From Sediminispirochaeta smaragdinae DSM 11293 (GTDB lineage Bacteria; Spirochaetota; Spirochaetia; DSM-16054; Sediminispirochaetaceae): a DNA stretch of 64,000 nucleotides. A model generated the notes under the pieces. The model made no database searches. It was given only the letters and a program-made list of their open reading frames with translations, and had not been told where the DNA came from. How positions within the stretch are numbered: the stretch's first letter is position 1; every line of letters starts with the position of its first letter. The stretch is from contig NC_014364.1 of the NCBI RefSeq assembly GCF_000143985.1, positions 3,782,001 through 3,846,000 on the forward strand. The letters run 5' to 3'. The position numbers were made by a program, and so were the translations under genes. Below are positions 26,017 to 37,255 of the stretch, one piece after another.

Positions 26017-28188
26017 GTGGGAAACAAGGAGCCTCGGAACATTCTTCTGGTGGATAGCGATGGAATTATCGCATCGACCGGAAAAGAACTCCTTCAGCGG
26101 CACGGCCATAGGGTTACCACAGCACAAACAGGCCGGCAAGCCGTTACCATAATCAACGCCCATGAAGAAATAGAGATCGTCTTAACGGAGATTGATATCG
26201 ATAGATCGATGAATGGGGCAGAGACAGCCCGTCAGATTCTTGCGCTCAGGGAACTGCCTATCCTTTTTCTAACAGACAGGCGAGACAAAGAAGCCCTTGA
26301 CCTGATACGCGATATACCAAGTTATGGCTATATTCTCAAAGCATCCGGTGAATATGTTCTTATCAAAGTCCTGAACATGGCGTACGACTTCTTCCGAACC
26401 CAAAAAGAGCTCGTAAAAAAAGAACGCCTTTATCGTTGGGTAGCAGACAACAGCAGCGATGGTATTGCCGTTATCGAAAATCATAAAACAAATTTTGTAT
26501 CTCCGGCCTATTTACAGATGCTGGGATGTACATCACTGGGCGATCGCGAGATATCCCTAGACGATCTATTCAAACGCGTTCATCCTGACGATCTGCCGAG
26601 AGTAAAAAACAATATCGCGGCCGCAATCGCAAACGGAAGCAAGCGCCTACGACATCGCTACAGGATCATCAAATCAGATGGTTCATATGCATGGATCGAG
26701 GATAATGTGGCACTATTCTATCATAACGGGCAATATCAATTTTCTATTATCAATGGAAGAGACGTGACCGAGTACCAGCTTGCGCGAGAGCGGCTCTCGG
26801 CAAAAGAGCGAGAGTACCGATCGCTTTTTGAAGGGGCCATTCACCCTATTATTATCTTCGACAGCAACGGGGTTATCGTCGATCTGAACCAGGCGGCGGC
26901 GGAAGATGTGGGAGCAGCGAAAGAACACCTTGCCGGCAAGGCCATTACTTCACTTTTTCCCGGCTTTTCCAGGGTATTGCTTGATCGTATTCGCAACTGC
27001 TTACAAACAAATAAAAAGATGGAATATACCGACACCGTGAAGTGTTCGGAAGGAGATGAACGACATTACACGAATATCTTTCAACCGACCCCGTACGAGG
27101 CGGGAAAACAGCGACTCGTTCAGCTCTTTGCCTACGATATCACCCAACATAAAAACGCAGAAATCGCCCTGCGAAAGAGTGAAGAACGGTTTAGCTATGC
27201 AATGGAAGCATCAAATGATGGCTTATGGGACTGGACCCTTTCTTCCAACGAGGTGTACTTCAGTCCCGCTTGCGAAGCAATAGTAGGCTATAAGCCCGGA
27301 ACCCTGCCGCGAACCATTGCCTCATGGACAAACATGCTCCACCCTGAAGACCGGCCCACAGCAATTCAGGCACACCGCGATTGCATTGATAATAAAAGTG
27401 ATACCTTCCGGCTTGAACAAAGGATAGTAAGTAAGGACGGGACCCTGCGGTGGATACTCTCAAAAGGCAAAGCCGTGGAACGGGATAAGAGCGGCAAAGC
27501 CCTCAGGCTTGTTGCCGTACATACCGATATAACCGAACGAAAACAAGTAGAAGAGAAACTGCGAAAGGCCCTGGATGAGAAAGACGCACTCATGAGGGAG
27601 ATGAACCACCGAATCAAGAACAACCTTGCAATGGTCTCTTCCCTTATCAGCCTTAAAGAGTTCTCCATGGGCCCCAACAGCGATCTTTCGGATATCCGTT
27701 CCCAGCTTGAAGCGATCCGGACCATTCACGATAAATTGAGCCGTTCCAACAGTACGCTCAATATTAAGCTAAAAGAGTATATAACGGACCTCCTCACCCC
27801 GCTCTTTTTGACGGCTGCAAATATGGAGGTGGCATTGCACATCGATGTCCCCGAACTTCTCATTCCGGCAAAGACCGGAGTAGCCATAGGGCTTATCATT
27901 AACGAAGTAGCTACAAATGCCGTCAAACACGGTTTTATCCCTTCAGAAAAAGCTGAGTTCTCCGTCGTGCTGAAAAGGCTTGAAGCCTCGGATGATTTTC
28001 TGCTGATTCTTTCAAACAGCGGACGATCTTTCCCCAAAGAGATCGACTTCGATAACAGTCAAACACTCGGATTACAGTTAATCCGCAGCCTGACCGAACA
28101 ACTGGGCGGAGAGGTAGAATTACGAAGGGAGCCATGGACCAAATTTCTGATAACTATTCCCCGACAGGTACTTGGCAGCAGTCAATAA
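26017..28188 (+). CDS. Sensor histidine kinase with pseudo-receiver and PAS domains
   Basis: About 723 residues from a GTG at 26017, which follows AGGAGG (26000-26005) and the -10-like TATAAT at 25968-25973. An ORF opening at 25942 would begin upstream of that -10. Domains: receiver-like fold (about 1-125), at least three PAS/PAC modules (to about 530), a HisKA_2 box (MNHRIKNNLAMVSSLISLKE) and a HATPase domain. In the receiver the phospho-acceptor Asp is replaced by Glu (IVLTEIDID), and one acidic-pocket residue is Ser (LLVDSD). No membrane segment, so it is a cytosolic sensor. Its response partner is not adjacent. Confidence 0.87.
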   Translation: MGNKEPRNILLVDSDGIIASTGKELLQRHGHRVTTAQTGRQAVTIINAHEEIEIVLTEIDIDRSMNGAETARQILALRELPILFLTDRRDKEALDLIRDIPSYGYILKASGEYVLIKVLNMAYDFFRTQKELVKKERLYRWVADNSSDGIAVIENHKTNFVSPAYLQMLGCTSLGDREISLDDLFKRVHPDDLPRVKNNIAAAIANGSKRLRHRYRIIKSDGSYAWIEDNVALFYHNGQYQFSIINGRDVTEYQLARERLSAKEREYRSLFEGAIHPIIIFDSNGVIVDLNQAAAEDVGAAKEHLAGKAITSLFPGFSRVLLDRIRNCLQTNKKMEYTDTVKCSEGDERHYTNIFQPTPYEAGKQRLVQLFAYDITQHKNAEIALRKSEERFSYAMEASNDGLWDWTLSSNEVYFSPACEAIVGYKPGTLPRTIASWTNMLHPEDRPTAIQAHRDCIDNKSDTFRLEQRIVSKDGTLRWILSKGKAVERDKSGKALRLVAVHTDITERKQVEEKLRKALDEKDALMREMNHRIKNNLAMVSSLISLKEFSMGPNSDLSDIRSQLEAIRTIHDKLSRSNSTLNIKLKEYITDLLTPLFLTAANMEVALHIDVPELLIPAKTGVAIGLIINEVATNAVKHGFIPSEKAEFSVVLKRLEASDDFLLILSNSGRSFPKEIDFDNSQTLGLQLIRSLTEQLGGEVELRREPWTKFLITIPRQVLGSSQ

Positions 28189-28193
28189 ATTGT

Positions 28194-28222
28194 TTGAAAT
28201 GATGATATAAATCGATTACTAT
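28194..28222 (+). promoter_or_regulatory. Promoter giving a leaderless kinase message
   Basis: TTGAAA (28194-28199), a 17-bp spacer and TACTAT (28217-28222) place the transcription start at about 28229, which is the A of the next gene's ATG. No Shine-Dalgarno sequence is present. Confidence 0.55.
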
Positions 28223-28228
28223 TTCGGT

Positions 28229-30127
28229 ATGAATAATAATGATGATATTTTCAATCGTTTTATTCCGAAAGAGATCCAAAATTTTGTTCTTGAGAATTTG
28301 CCTGAGATCTGTTGTTATTTAGATACCGATCAACATATTGTCTGGGCCAATAAGGCAGCACGTAAAAATCTTTCCTTTGAGGCCTTCGAAGGGGAGAAGG
28401 TTTTTTGCGTTAACCTGTGGAGAGGGCAATCGGAAATTTGCCCCACATGCCCCGTGAAAAAGAGCCTGAAAACAGGCGAAATAGAGAAAGCAATCTTAGA
28501 TCATGGAGCCAACGGCATCTGGGAGGTGGTTGCCTTCCCATTAAAAAACCCGGCAGGAAAGATCACCGGGGCAATGGAATTCGCCTATGATCAAACCGAG
28601 ATAAGAAGGAAAGGAGAAGAGCTGGAAGAACAATACCAAAAATATCTGATGCTCTACGACAAATCTCCCAATCCGTATCAGGCCCTTGACCAGGAGGGGA
28701 ATATTATCGATGTAAATCCTGCCTGGGAAAAGACCCTCGGCTATACAAAAGAAGAGGTAATCGGCAGATGGTTCGGAAGCTTTCTAAAGGAAGAGTACAT
28801 CGAACGCTTTCGCAGCCAGTTCATCGCCGCTGATTCAGAATATGACGAACGAACGACCGAATATGAAATAAGAAAAAAAGACAGAACCTTTTTACGTATC
28901 GCAATGGAGGGGTGCATCAGATTTCCGCATGAACAAACCGGCATGACCAGCTATTGCGTCTTCAAGGACATTACCACTCAAAGAGAAATGCAGCAGGCCC
29001 TTGAGGTCGGCATATCGAGAGAAAAAGAGTTAAACAATAAGAAATCGATGCTTATGGCAAATGTTAGCCATGAGCTGAGAACCCCGCTCAACGGTATTCT
29101 TGGTTTTGTCTCGCTGTTGCAAAATAGGGTGAAGGACCCGATTGAGCTGGAATATTTAGAGATGATTCGTCATTCCGGTGAAAAGCTTTTGGACATCATC
29201 GAATCGCTGCTTACCCTCAGCTCGATAGAGCGCCGAAAAAACGACGACACCCAACGTCACTTTAATATAGATCATTTGGTTCGAAGTCTTGTCAGCATGT
29301 ATGAATCGGATGGACGTAATGAAAGACTTCAGTACAAGGTAGTAGTGGATGAACGGCTAAAACGCCTTATGGGTGACGGTGACGCCGTCAGTCATATTCT
29401 CAATCAGCTGCTTTCCAACGCATCGAAGTTCAGCGAAAGCGGAGAAATTTCCTGCAAGGTATCCGCACAAAAAAAACAGATGGTGATAATCCTCAACGAT
29501 CAAGGTATAGGAATTCCCAAAGAGGAGCAGGACAAGGTATTTGATCGTTTCTACCAGTGTGAACAGCCGATAACAAGAACCTACGGAGGCATCGGCATCG
29601 GCCTATCCATCGTAAAAGAAGAAGTCGATAGTCTCGGCGGAACCATCGAGCTGGAATCGGAATACGGGGTGGGGACCAAAGTAACCGTAAAGTTGCCCTG
29701 GAGCGAAGGGCTCCAGATCATCCGTCAGGAAAGCGAAACCGAGGAACCAGAGCATGCCATGGAAGGCCGAAGGATTTTGATTGCGGAAGATGAAATGATC
29801 AACAGGCTTTTCCTCTCCGTTCTATTGAAAAAAGCCGGTCATATCGTGATCGAGGCGAATAATGGAAAGGAAGCCGTCACCCAGGCAATACAGCATAAAC
29901 CTGATCTTATTCTGATGGATCTCAGCATGCCGGTGATGGACGGAATCGAGGCTGCCAAAAATATCGGCATGAATAAGGAAACGGCCGAAATTCCCATCGT
30001 TGCCGTAACAGCATATGACAGTGATGAATATAAAACGAAGTGTAAAAGTGTCGGAATGAAAGGTTTTCTTGCAAAACCGGTGGATACCCACCAATTGTTT
30101 CATGTCATGGAAACAATGCTGAAATAA
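28229..30127 (+). CDS. Hybrid sensor histidine kinase with PAS domains and receiver
   Basis: 632 residues. A first PAS domain contains a CPTCPVKKSLKTGE segment near residue 75, a form seen in some anaerobe PAS sensors. A second PAS is at about 140-260, then HisKA (MANVSHELRTPLNGILGF), a HATPase domain, and a complete C-terminal receiver (ILIAEDEMIN, phospho-acceptor in LILMDLSMP, LAKPVD). There is no membrane helix. It follows the other kinase by 40 nt but has its own promoter. The REC may pass phosphate to an unlinked phosphotransfer protein. Confidence 0.9.
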   Translation: MNNNDDIFNRFIPKEIQNFVLENLPEICCYLDTDQHIVWANKAARKNLSFEAFEGEKVFCVNLWRGQSEICPTCPVKKSLKTGEIEKAILDHGANGIWEVVAFPLKNPAGKITGAMEFAYDQTEIRRKGEELEEQYQKYLMLYDKSPNPYQALDQEGNIIDVNPAWEKTLGYTKEEVIGRWFGSFLKEEYIERFRSQFIAADSEYDERTTEYEIRKKDRTFLRIAMEGCIRFPHEQTGMTSYCVFKDITTQREMQQALEVGISREKELNNKKSMLMANVSHELRTPLNGILGFVSLLQNRVKDPIELEYLEMIRHSGEKLLDIIESLLTLSSIERRKNDDTQRHFNIDHLVRSLVSMYESDGRNERLQYKVVVDERLKRLMGDGDAVSHILNQLLSNASKFSESGEISCKVSAQKKQMVIILNDQGIGIPKEEQDKVFDRFYQCEQPITRTYGGIGIGLSIVKEEVDSLGGTIELESEYGVGTKVTVKLPWSEGLQIIRQESETEEPEHAMEGRRILIAEDEMINRLFLSVLLKKAGHIVIEANNGKEAVTQAIQHKPDLILMDLSMPVMDGIEAAKNIGMNKETAEIPIVAVTAYDSDEYKTKCKSVGMKGFLAKPVDTHQLFHVMETMLK

Positions 30128-30163
30128 AAGGTGCTCTCCGGCAAAGCCGAAGAGACACCTTTT
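30126..30163. terminator. Bidirectional terminator between hybrid kinase and glpK
   Basis: An outer stem AAAAGGTG (30126-30133)/CACCTTTT (30156-30163) encloses a second stem CTCTcCGGC/GCCGaAGAG. The A-run on one side and T-run on the other suit termination from both directions between the convergent genes. Confidence 0.8.
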
Positions 30164-30191
30164 ACACGAAAGCTTCGATACACGAAGTGTT

Positions 30192-31718
<1,527 letters not shown>

Positions 31719-32471
31719 TTAGATTCCTGTTACATTGAGAAAGACTACCCAAAGAAGGCCACCAAGAATACCTCCAATAATCGGACCGATAATAGGAACA
31801 GTCAAACCATAAGACCAGTCACTTGATCCCTTTCCCTTAATAGGAAGTACAGCATGGGCAATACGGGGGCCGAGGTCCCTGGCGGGGTTAATAGCATAAC
31901 CGGTAGGTCCACCCAGAGAAAGACCAATCGAAAAAATCAAGAAACCAGCAACAAAAGAAGACATTCCAGCATTCACTGTCCCGGAGCCACCCATTGTATG
32001 GCTGATCCCGAGGAGTCCTAAAACCAGCATTGCTGTGCCAACAATTTCCGTGACAGTGTTTCTACCAAGATTTCTGACTGCCGGTCCCGTAGCAAAAGTC
32101 CCTAACTTAGCAGCGGCATCATCGGTCGCATCAAAATGGTCCTTGTACGCAATGTAAACAAGAACGGCACCGACGAAGGCTCCCAGCATCTGAGCAATGA
32201 TAAAGCCCGGAACCATTGCCCAAGGGAACATACCGATTGCTGCAAAAGCGATCGTGACTGCGGGGTTGATGTGCGCGCCGGAAACCCACCCAGTAATGTA
32301 TGCAGCAAAGGCCACTGCCAGGCCCCATCCGGTAGCGATAACGATCCACCCACTGGAATTTCCTTTGTTCTTTGCGAGACTTACGTTTGCACAGACGCCA
32401 TCTCCTAAAAGGATCAGCACCATTGTTCCGATAAACTCCGCAAAGTACTGTTGCATCGGGGTAAATGCCAT
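31719..32471 (-). CDS. glpF: Glycerol uptake facilitator (aquaglyceroporin)
   Basis: 250 residues, six membrane helices and the two half-helix motifs of the MIP family, HINPAVTIAF and NPARDLGPR. The Asp after NPAR is the mark of glycerol facilitators as against water-only aquaporins. First gene of the glpFK operon with AGGAGG before the ATG. Confidence 0.96.
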   Translation of the reverse strand: MAFTPMQQYFAEFIGTMVLILLGDGVCANVSLAKNKGNSSGWIVIATGWGLAVAFAAYITGWVSGAHINPAVTIAFAAIGMFPWAMVPGFIIAQMLGAFVGAVLVYIAYKDHFDATDDAAAKLGTFATGPAVRNLGRNTVTEIVGTAMLVLGLLGISHTMGGSGTVNAGMSSFVAGFLIFSIGLSLGGPTGYAINPARDLGPRIAHAVLPIKGKGSSDWSYGLTVPIIGPIIGGILGGLLWVVFLNVTGI

Positions 32472-32941
32472 TACCCACCTCCTAAAAAGTTTTTATCTAT
32501 GCCCGGATAACATCCGGGAAGAGAAACCCGCCTCAGCTGAAAACCCGCTATACCGCACTCGCAATGCAGCCAATATGTAGTTAAGAAAGAAGACTGACAA
32601 AAGAAGTTGAACAAACGTGCCTGAAAAAAGAACATTTGATATGCATCGCTATAAAAGATGCTAAACCCGGCCATTTCATTTGTCAACGAAAATTTTACAG
32701 GGAGTTCCAGAAGGAACTACTGCGTTTCGTAATATAGAAATCAGTGGCAGTACGGGAGATAGCAAGAAAAGCAAGCAAGAGCGTTCTCTGAAAGGATTTC
32801 ATTATTGTTAGCCTGACATTACACGGGCCAAATTGAACTAATGTTATTTTTTAGTTGACATTTGTTCACTAGCGCTCTACCCTAAACAAGGGCCCGAGAA
32901 ATCCCACAACAAACATAAAAACGGGAGGAACGATAAAACTC
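32472..32941. promoter_or_regulatory. Divergent glpFK/glpA control region
   Basis: No gene is seen in this 470-bp gap. On the minus strand TTGACA (32686-32681), a 17-bp spacer and TAGCAT (32663-32658) form a promoter for glpFK. On the plus strand a TTGACA at 32855-32860 could serve glpA, but its -10 is poor. The 8-mer TTTGTTCA occurs at 32861-32868 and, inverted, at 32608-32615, near both promoters. It resembles half-sites of SorC/DeoR-type regulators, one of which is encoded at 36201. A CCCGGAT-AAC-ATCCGGG hairpin (32502-32518) lies in the glpFK leader. Confidence 0.6.
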
Positions 32942-34453
32942 ATGGAGACCAAGAATTTTGACGTGGTTATCATCGGAGCCGGTATTGTCGGTTCAATGGT
33001 GGCCCGACGCTTATCGAAGTTTAAGCTATCGGTTGCGGTATTGGAAAAAGAGGTGGATGTCGGAATGGGACAGAGCACGGCAAACAGTGCAATTCTCCAT
33101 TCCGGCCACGATCCCGAACCAGGAACGATGAAAGCCAAAATGAACAAACGCGGTAACGAATTGTGGAAACAGTATGCTCCCGAACTTGGCGTCGAAATCT
33201 GCGATACCGGCGCGTTGGTCGTGGCCATGAATCCCGAAGAAAAAAAACAGATTAAGGTACTATACGAGCGATCGAACGAAAACGGCATCGAGGGAGTGGA
33301 GATGTGGAGCCGGGCACAGGCCCTTGCCAGGGAACCCCATCTTTCCCCCGAATGCACGGGGGCATTATGGACACCAACAGCAGGCGTCATCGACCCCTTC
33401 GAAGGAGTGGTTGCGGCGGCGGAACACGCAGCGTTGAACGGTGTGCAATTCTTCTTCAACACCGAGGTGGAACATATGGTGGTGGAAGAAGGGAAACTAA
33501 CGACCGTCAAAACGAACAGGGGTGATTTTCATGCCCGCTGGTTCGTCAATGCTGCAGGAATTCACAGCGATGAGATCATGCATATGGTGGGAGATCGTCC
33601 CGACTTTGTCATAACGGCCAGGCGCGGAGAATATATGATCTTCGACAAGGCAAAGGTCAAAGTCTCCAACGTTATTTTTCCCATGCCGACGGAAAACGGA
33701 AAGGGAATTCTGGTTTCGGTGACGGCACACGGAAATACCCTCATAGGCCCCAATGCCCACGCTATTGAGCAAAAAGAGGATACTGCAGTCACAAAATTCG
33801 GATTAAGCGAAATTCTCGAACAATCCAAAAAGGTAGTGCCCACAATCAGTGCGCAGGATGTCATTGCCACCTTCTCAGGCGTACGGGCAACCGGAAACTA
33901 CTGTCCCGATGGCTCACACCGTGACTTTCTGATCGAAATCTCAAAACGGGTCAAAGGACTCATAAATCTTGCAGGAATCGAATCACCGGGTTATGTCTCC
34001 TCACCGGCAATCGCCGAAGAGGTCGAGCGGCTCCTTCGGGAAGAGGCGGGAGAATCCTTCGAGGAGAAAAAAGAGTACCAGCCGACCCGTCAGCCCCGCG
34101 TCAGGTTTGCAAAGCTAAGCCATGACGAACGTGCGGAGCTTATTAGGAAAAATCCGGCATACGGTCGTATCGTCTGTCGTTGCGAAGAGGTGACCGAAGG
34201 AGAAATCGTTGCGGCAATTCATGCGCCGATTCCTGCGGTGACCTACGATGCCATAAAGCGGAGGACCTGGCTCGGAACCGGACGCTGTCAGGGAAGTTTT
34301 GACTACCCGAGAACCATGGAAATTCTTTCCCGGGAGCTCAATATACCGATGACGGAAATTACGAAAAGAGGACCCGGATCGGTTTTTCTTTTCCGCAAAA
34401 CCAAAGAGATAGTGGAAGCCGGAGGTACCGATGGAAACAACAAAGCAGTATGA
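32942..34453 (+). CDS. glpA: Anaerobic glycerol-3-phosphate dehydrogenase, GlpA-like FAD subunit
   Basis: 503 residues. The N-terminal FAD-binding DAO domain begins with VVIIGAGIVGSMVARRL. The C-terminal part, from about residue 405, holds a BFD-like [2Fe-2S] domain (IVCRCEEV ... GTGRCQGSFDYP). This layout matches GlpA and the related bacterial FAD proteins that oxidise glycerol-3-phosphate to dihydroxyacetone phosphate. A GGGAGG lies rather far (13 nt) from the ATG. It overlaps glpB by 23 bp. No membrane-anchoring GlpC is present. Confidence 0.88.
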   Translation: METKNFDVVIIGAGIVGSMVARRLSKFKLSVAVLEKEVDVGMGQSTANSAILHSGHDPEPGTMKAKMNKRGNELWKQYAPELGVEICDTGALVVAMNPEEKKQIKVLYERSNENGIEGVEMWSRAQALAREPHLSPECTGALWTPTAGVIDPFEGVVAAAEHAALNGVQFFFNTEVEHMVVEEGKLTTVKTNRGDFHARWFVNAAGIHSDEIMHMVGDRPDFVITARRGEYMIFDKAKVKVSNVIFPMPTENGKGILVSVTAHGNTLIGPNAHAIEQKEDTAVTKFGLSEILEQSKKVVPTISAQDVIATFSGVRATGNYCPDGSHRDFLIEISKRVKGLINLAGIESPGYVSSPAIAEEVERLLREEAGESFEEKKEYQPTRQPRVRFAKLSHDERAELIRKNPAYGRIVCRCEEVTEGEIVAAIHAPIPAVTYDAIKRRTWLGTGRCQGSFDYPRTMEILSRELNIPMTEITKRGPGSVFLFRKTKEIVEAGGTDGNNKAV

Positions 34454-35708
34454 TGTAATTGTGATAGGCGGGGGGCCGGCGGGAATGGCTGCCGCCATCA
34501 AGGCCTACGAAGAGGGGAAGGGAAAGGTTCTCATCATCGAGCGAAACGACAGCCTCGGAGGGATTCTTCCTCAATGCATCCATAACGGTTTTGGAGCCGT
34601 TAATTTCGACAGGGACTATCCCGGTCCCCAATATGCCTATATGTACGAGAAGAAACTTCGCTCTTACGACATTGAAATCTTGCTCGATACGATGGTTTTG
34701 GAGATCAGTGCCGAAAAAGAGGTCTATGCCATGAACTCGGCGATGGGCTATCTCCATCTACAGTCAAAAGCCATTGTCCTGGCGATGGGATGCCGGGAAC
34801 GAACCAGGTCACAGATACGATTACCGGGGACACGGGCAGCGGGAATCTATACCGCGGGAACAGCCCAAAGGCTGGTCAACATCGAAGGATACATGCCGGG
34901 AAAACGTATCGTCATTCTCGGTTCAGGTGATATCGGAATGATCATGGCCCGCAGATTCACCATCGAAGGAGCAAAGGTTCTCAGCGTGCTGGAACTGCAA
35001 CCTTTTCTTACCGGCCTGCGCAGAAACTATGTACAGTGCCTTCAGGATTATGGCATTCCCCTTCACCTCTCCACCACGGTCAACAAGATCATGGGAGCCG
35101 ACCGTGTAGAGGCAATTGAAACGATTCAAGTAGATGAACAGTACAACCCAATCGAAGGGAGTGAAGAAATCCTAGAATGCGATACCCTTGTACTATCCGT
35201 GGGTTTGATCCCGGAAAACGAGATATCGAGAAAGGCTGGTGTGAAACTTGATCGAAGAACAAACGGTCCGATTGTCGACAGCTATATGATGACCTCTATT
35301 CCCGGCATCTTTGCTGCGGGAAATGTCACCTTCGTCTACGATCTGGTCGATTATGTGAGTCAGGCGGGTGAGTTGGCAGGTCTCAATGCGGCACGTTATG
35401 CACGGAATGAACGTATTGATTCGCAGCTGGGAATCAGGTTGAAGCCGGGACGCAATGTCGGCAGTGTCGTACCGCAAAAAATCATGATCACGAAAAACGA
35501 TGAGACGGGGACATCGATAACCCTACGGCCGAATGCCCTCATAGAACATAGGGTGACGGTCGAACTTAAGTATGGAGATGAAACAGTCGTCTCCTTCAAG
35601 GAGCAATATGCCCGCCCTGCGGAGATGATGTTTCATAAGCTGAAGGAAAAAGAGTTGGCACGTTTGGAAGAGATAAAATCAGGAGAATTAACGGCGGTGA
35701 TATCATGA
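34431..35708 (+). CDS. Pyridine-nucleotide/FAD oxidoreductase, GlpB-like partner
   Basis: 425 residues with two dinucleotide-binding motifs, VIVIGGGPAGMAAA at the N-terminus and IVILGSGDIGMIMARR near residue 160, and the C-terminal GIFAAGNV of the thioredoxin-reductase-like family. GGAGG precedes the ATG. In many anaerobes such a gene lies between a GlpA-like protein and a DUF1667 protein. It probably passes electrons from glycerol-3-phosphate to NAD(P) or another carrier. It is not homologous to E. coli GlpB in detail, so no symbol is given. Confidence 0.85.
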   Translation: METTKQYDVIVIGGGPAGMAAAIKAYEEGKGKVLIIERNDSLGGILPQCIHNGFGAVNFDRDYPGPQYAYMYEKKLRSYDIEILLDTMVLEISAEKEVYAMNSAMGYLHLQSKAIVLAMGCRERTRSQIRLPGTRAAGIYTAGTAQRLVNIEGYMPGKRIVILGSGDIGMIMARRFTIEGAKVLSVLELQPFLTGLRRNYVQCLQDYGIPLHLSTTVNKIMGADRVEAIETIQVDEQYNPIEGSEEILECDTLVLSVGLIPENEISRKAGVKLDRRTNGPIVDSYMMTSIPGIFAAGNVTFVYDLVDYVSQAGELAGLNAARYARNERIDSQLGIRLKPGRNVGSVVPQKIMITKNDETGTSITLRPNALIEHRVTVELKYGDETVVSFKEQYARPAEMMFHKLKEKELARLEEIKSGELTAVIS

Positions 35709-36085
35709 GTAATATTGAACAGAGAACCGATATATGTCTCCGGTGTCCCCGGGGATGTGAGATCCATACAGTTCTAAATGATAAGCACGAAATATTGAAA
35801 ATGGAGGGGAATAATTGTAAACTGGGTCCGGAATATGTCAAACAGGAGATTGAAGACCCTCGGAGGATTCTCCCCACATCGGTCAGGGTTCGTAATGGTG
35901 TAAGGCCCCTTGCACCTGTTTGGACTCCACAGGCAATTCCCAAAGCCATGCTTCTTGAACTTGCAGCGGAGAGCAGGACCATTGAACTTGATGCTCCGGT
36001 GCATGTGGGCGACATTGTGCTGTCGAACTGGAAGGGGCTGGGTATAGATCTTGTCGCCAGCGGGGAGGTAGCGAGTAATACATAG
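35705..36085 (+). CDS. DUF1667 protein, third subunit of the glycerol-3-phosphate oxidoreductase
   Basis: 126 residues with an N-terminal cysteine set (CLRCPRGCEIHT, then NNCKLG) that could bind an iron-sulfur or metal centre, and the DUF1667 signature PTSVRVRNGVRPLAPVWT. It overlaps the preceding gene by 4 nt. It is always found with GlpA-like/FAD oxidoreductase pairs, so it is probably a structural or electron-transfer subunit. Confidence 0.85.
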   Translation: MSNIEQRTDICLRCPRGCEIHTVLNDKHEILKMEGNNCKLGPEYVKQEIEDPRRILPTSVRVRNGVRPLAPVWTPQAIPKAMLLELAAESRTIELDAPVHVGDIVLSNWKGLGIDLVASGEVASNT

Positions 36086-36200
36086 GCGGGGAAGTACGAG
36101 AAACGAAAGCTTGGCCTTTTAAGTCGGGAGTACGGGACCCATCCTCCATTTGTACTTTGCAAAGCTTCGGAATCGGATCCTGTCAAACTGCGGAGATAAT

Positions 36201-37184
36201 ATGAGATCCCAGGAAAGCATTTATCAGGAAGCCTTACAGGTAGCTACATTATACTATTATCACGGCCTGACCACCGAGGCTATTGCCAAGGAAATGAATT
36301 TTTCCCGACCGAAGGTATCGCGGTTGCTCAGCCATGCCCGTCAAAGCGGCATGGTTGAAATTCGCATTGTAAATGTGGAAAACAAGCTGCTTCCTCTCGA
36401 ACAGAGTATTAAAGATCACTTCGGGCTTGAAAATGTCCACATCGTTCCCGTTCCCAAGCTGCTTGGCGAGATGGTCTGGCTTGAGTATGTGGCGCAATAT
36501 GCAGCCAACTATCTGAATGAAATCCTCGAACCGGGCTGTACCCTCGCCGTCGCCTGGGGAACCACCATCAGCGAAATCGCGGTACATCTTATTCCCAAGC
36601 GAATGCCGGGCATTACCATCGTTCAGATGAACGGTTCGGGTAATACCTATACCCCCGACAACCGCTATGCCGCAAACATTCTTCAGAAATTTTCCGAAAA
36701 CTACGAAGCGAGTTATCTTCTTTTTCCCGTTCCCACATTCTTCGACTACAGAGAAACGAAGGAAGCCCTTTTCAGGGAACGAAGTATCAAGAAAATCATT
36801 GAAACACAGAACAATGCCGATATACTCCTCTACAGTGTAGGGGCCGTGGATGCCGGAGTTCCCAGTCACATCTACTCCAGCGGTTATCTCGAACCGGAAG
36901 ACATCCAGTCCCTGGAAGAACAGGGGGTGGTGGGAGACCTTGCAACGGTTTTCTTCCGTGAAAATGGTACCTACAAAGACATCCCCATCAACCAACGGGC
37001 AAGCGGCCCATCCCTTGAACTCTACAAAAAGGCCCCTCGCGCCATTTGCGTGGTGTCAGGACGGGCCAAAATCCATGGTCTGCACGCAGCACTCCGGGCT
37101 GGATATGTGAAAGAGCTTATTGTGGACGAGCCGACCGCTCATCTCTTATGGCAGCGGATGGGTCACAGCCTGGACGATCTATAG
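36201..37184 (+). CDS. SorC/DeoR-family sugar-binding transcriptional regulator
   Basis: 327 residues from the ATG at 36201 (GGAG upstream). The N-terminal helix-turn-helix is at about 20-45 (TTEAIAKEMNFSRPKVSRLLSHA), followed by a sugar-phosphate-binding domain with AVAWGTTISEIA and VGDLATVFF segments. It stands at the end of the glpA gene group and is likely to respond to glycerol-3-phosphate or a related phosphate, acting at the TTTGTTCA sites in the glp control region. Confidence 0.87.
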   Translation: MRSQESIYQEALQVATLYYYHGLTTEAIAKEMNFSRPKVSRLLSHARQSGMVEIRIVNVENKLLPLEQSIKDHFGLENVHIVPVPKLLGEMVWLEYVAQYAANYLNEILEPGCTLAVAWGTTISEIAVHLIPKRMPGITIVQMNGSGNTYTPDNRYAANILQKFSENYEASYLLFPVPTFFDYRETKEALFRERSIKKIIETQNNADILLYSVGAVDAGVPSHIYSSGYLEPEDIQSLEEQGVVGDLATVFFRENGTYKDIPINQRASGPSLELYKKAPRAICVVSGRAKIHGLHAALRAGYVKELIVDEPTAHLLWQRMGHSLDDL

Positions 37185-37255
37185 ATAAACAGAACAGGGC
37201 CTGATATGATGTTCATGGTCATAGACCAAATCAACTTACATCTAAGAGGTGGACC

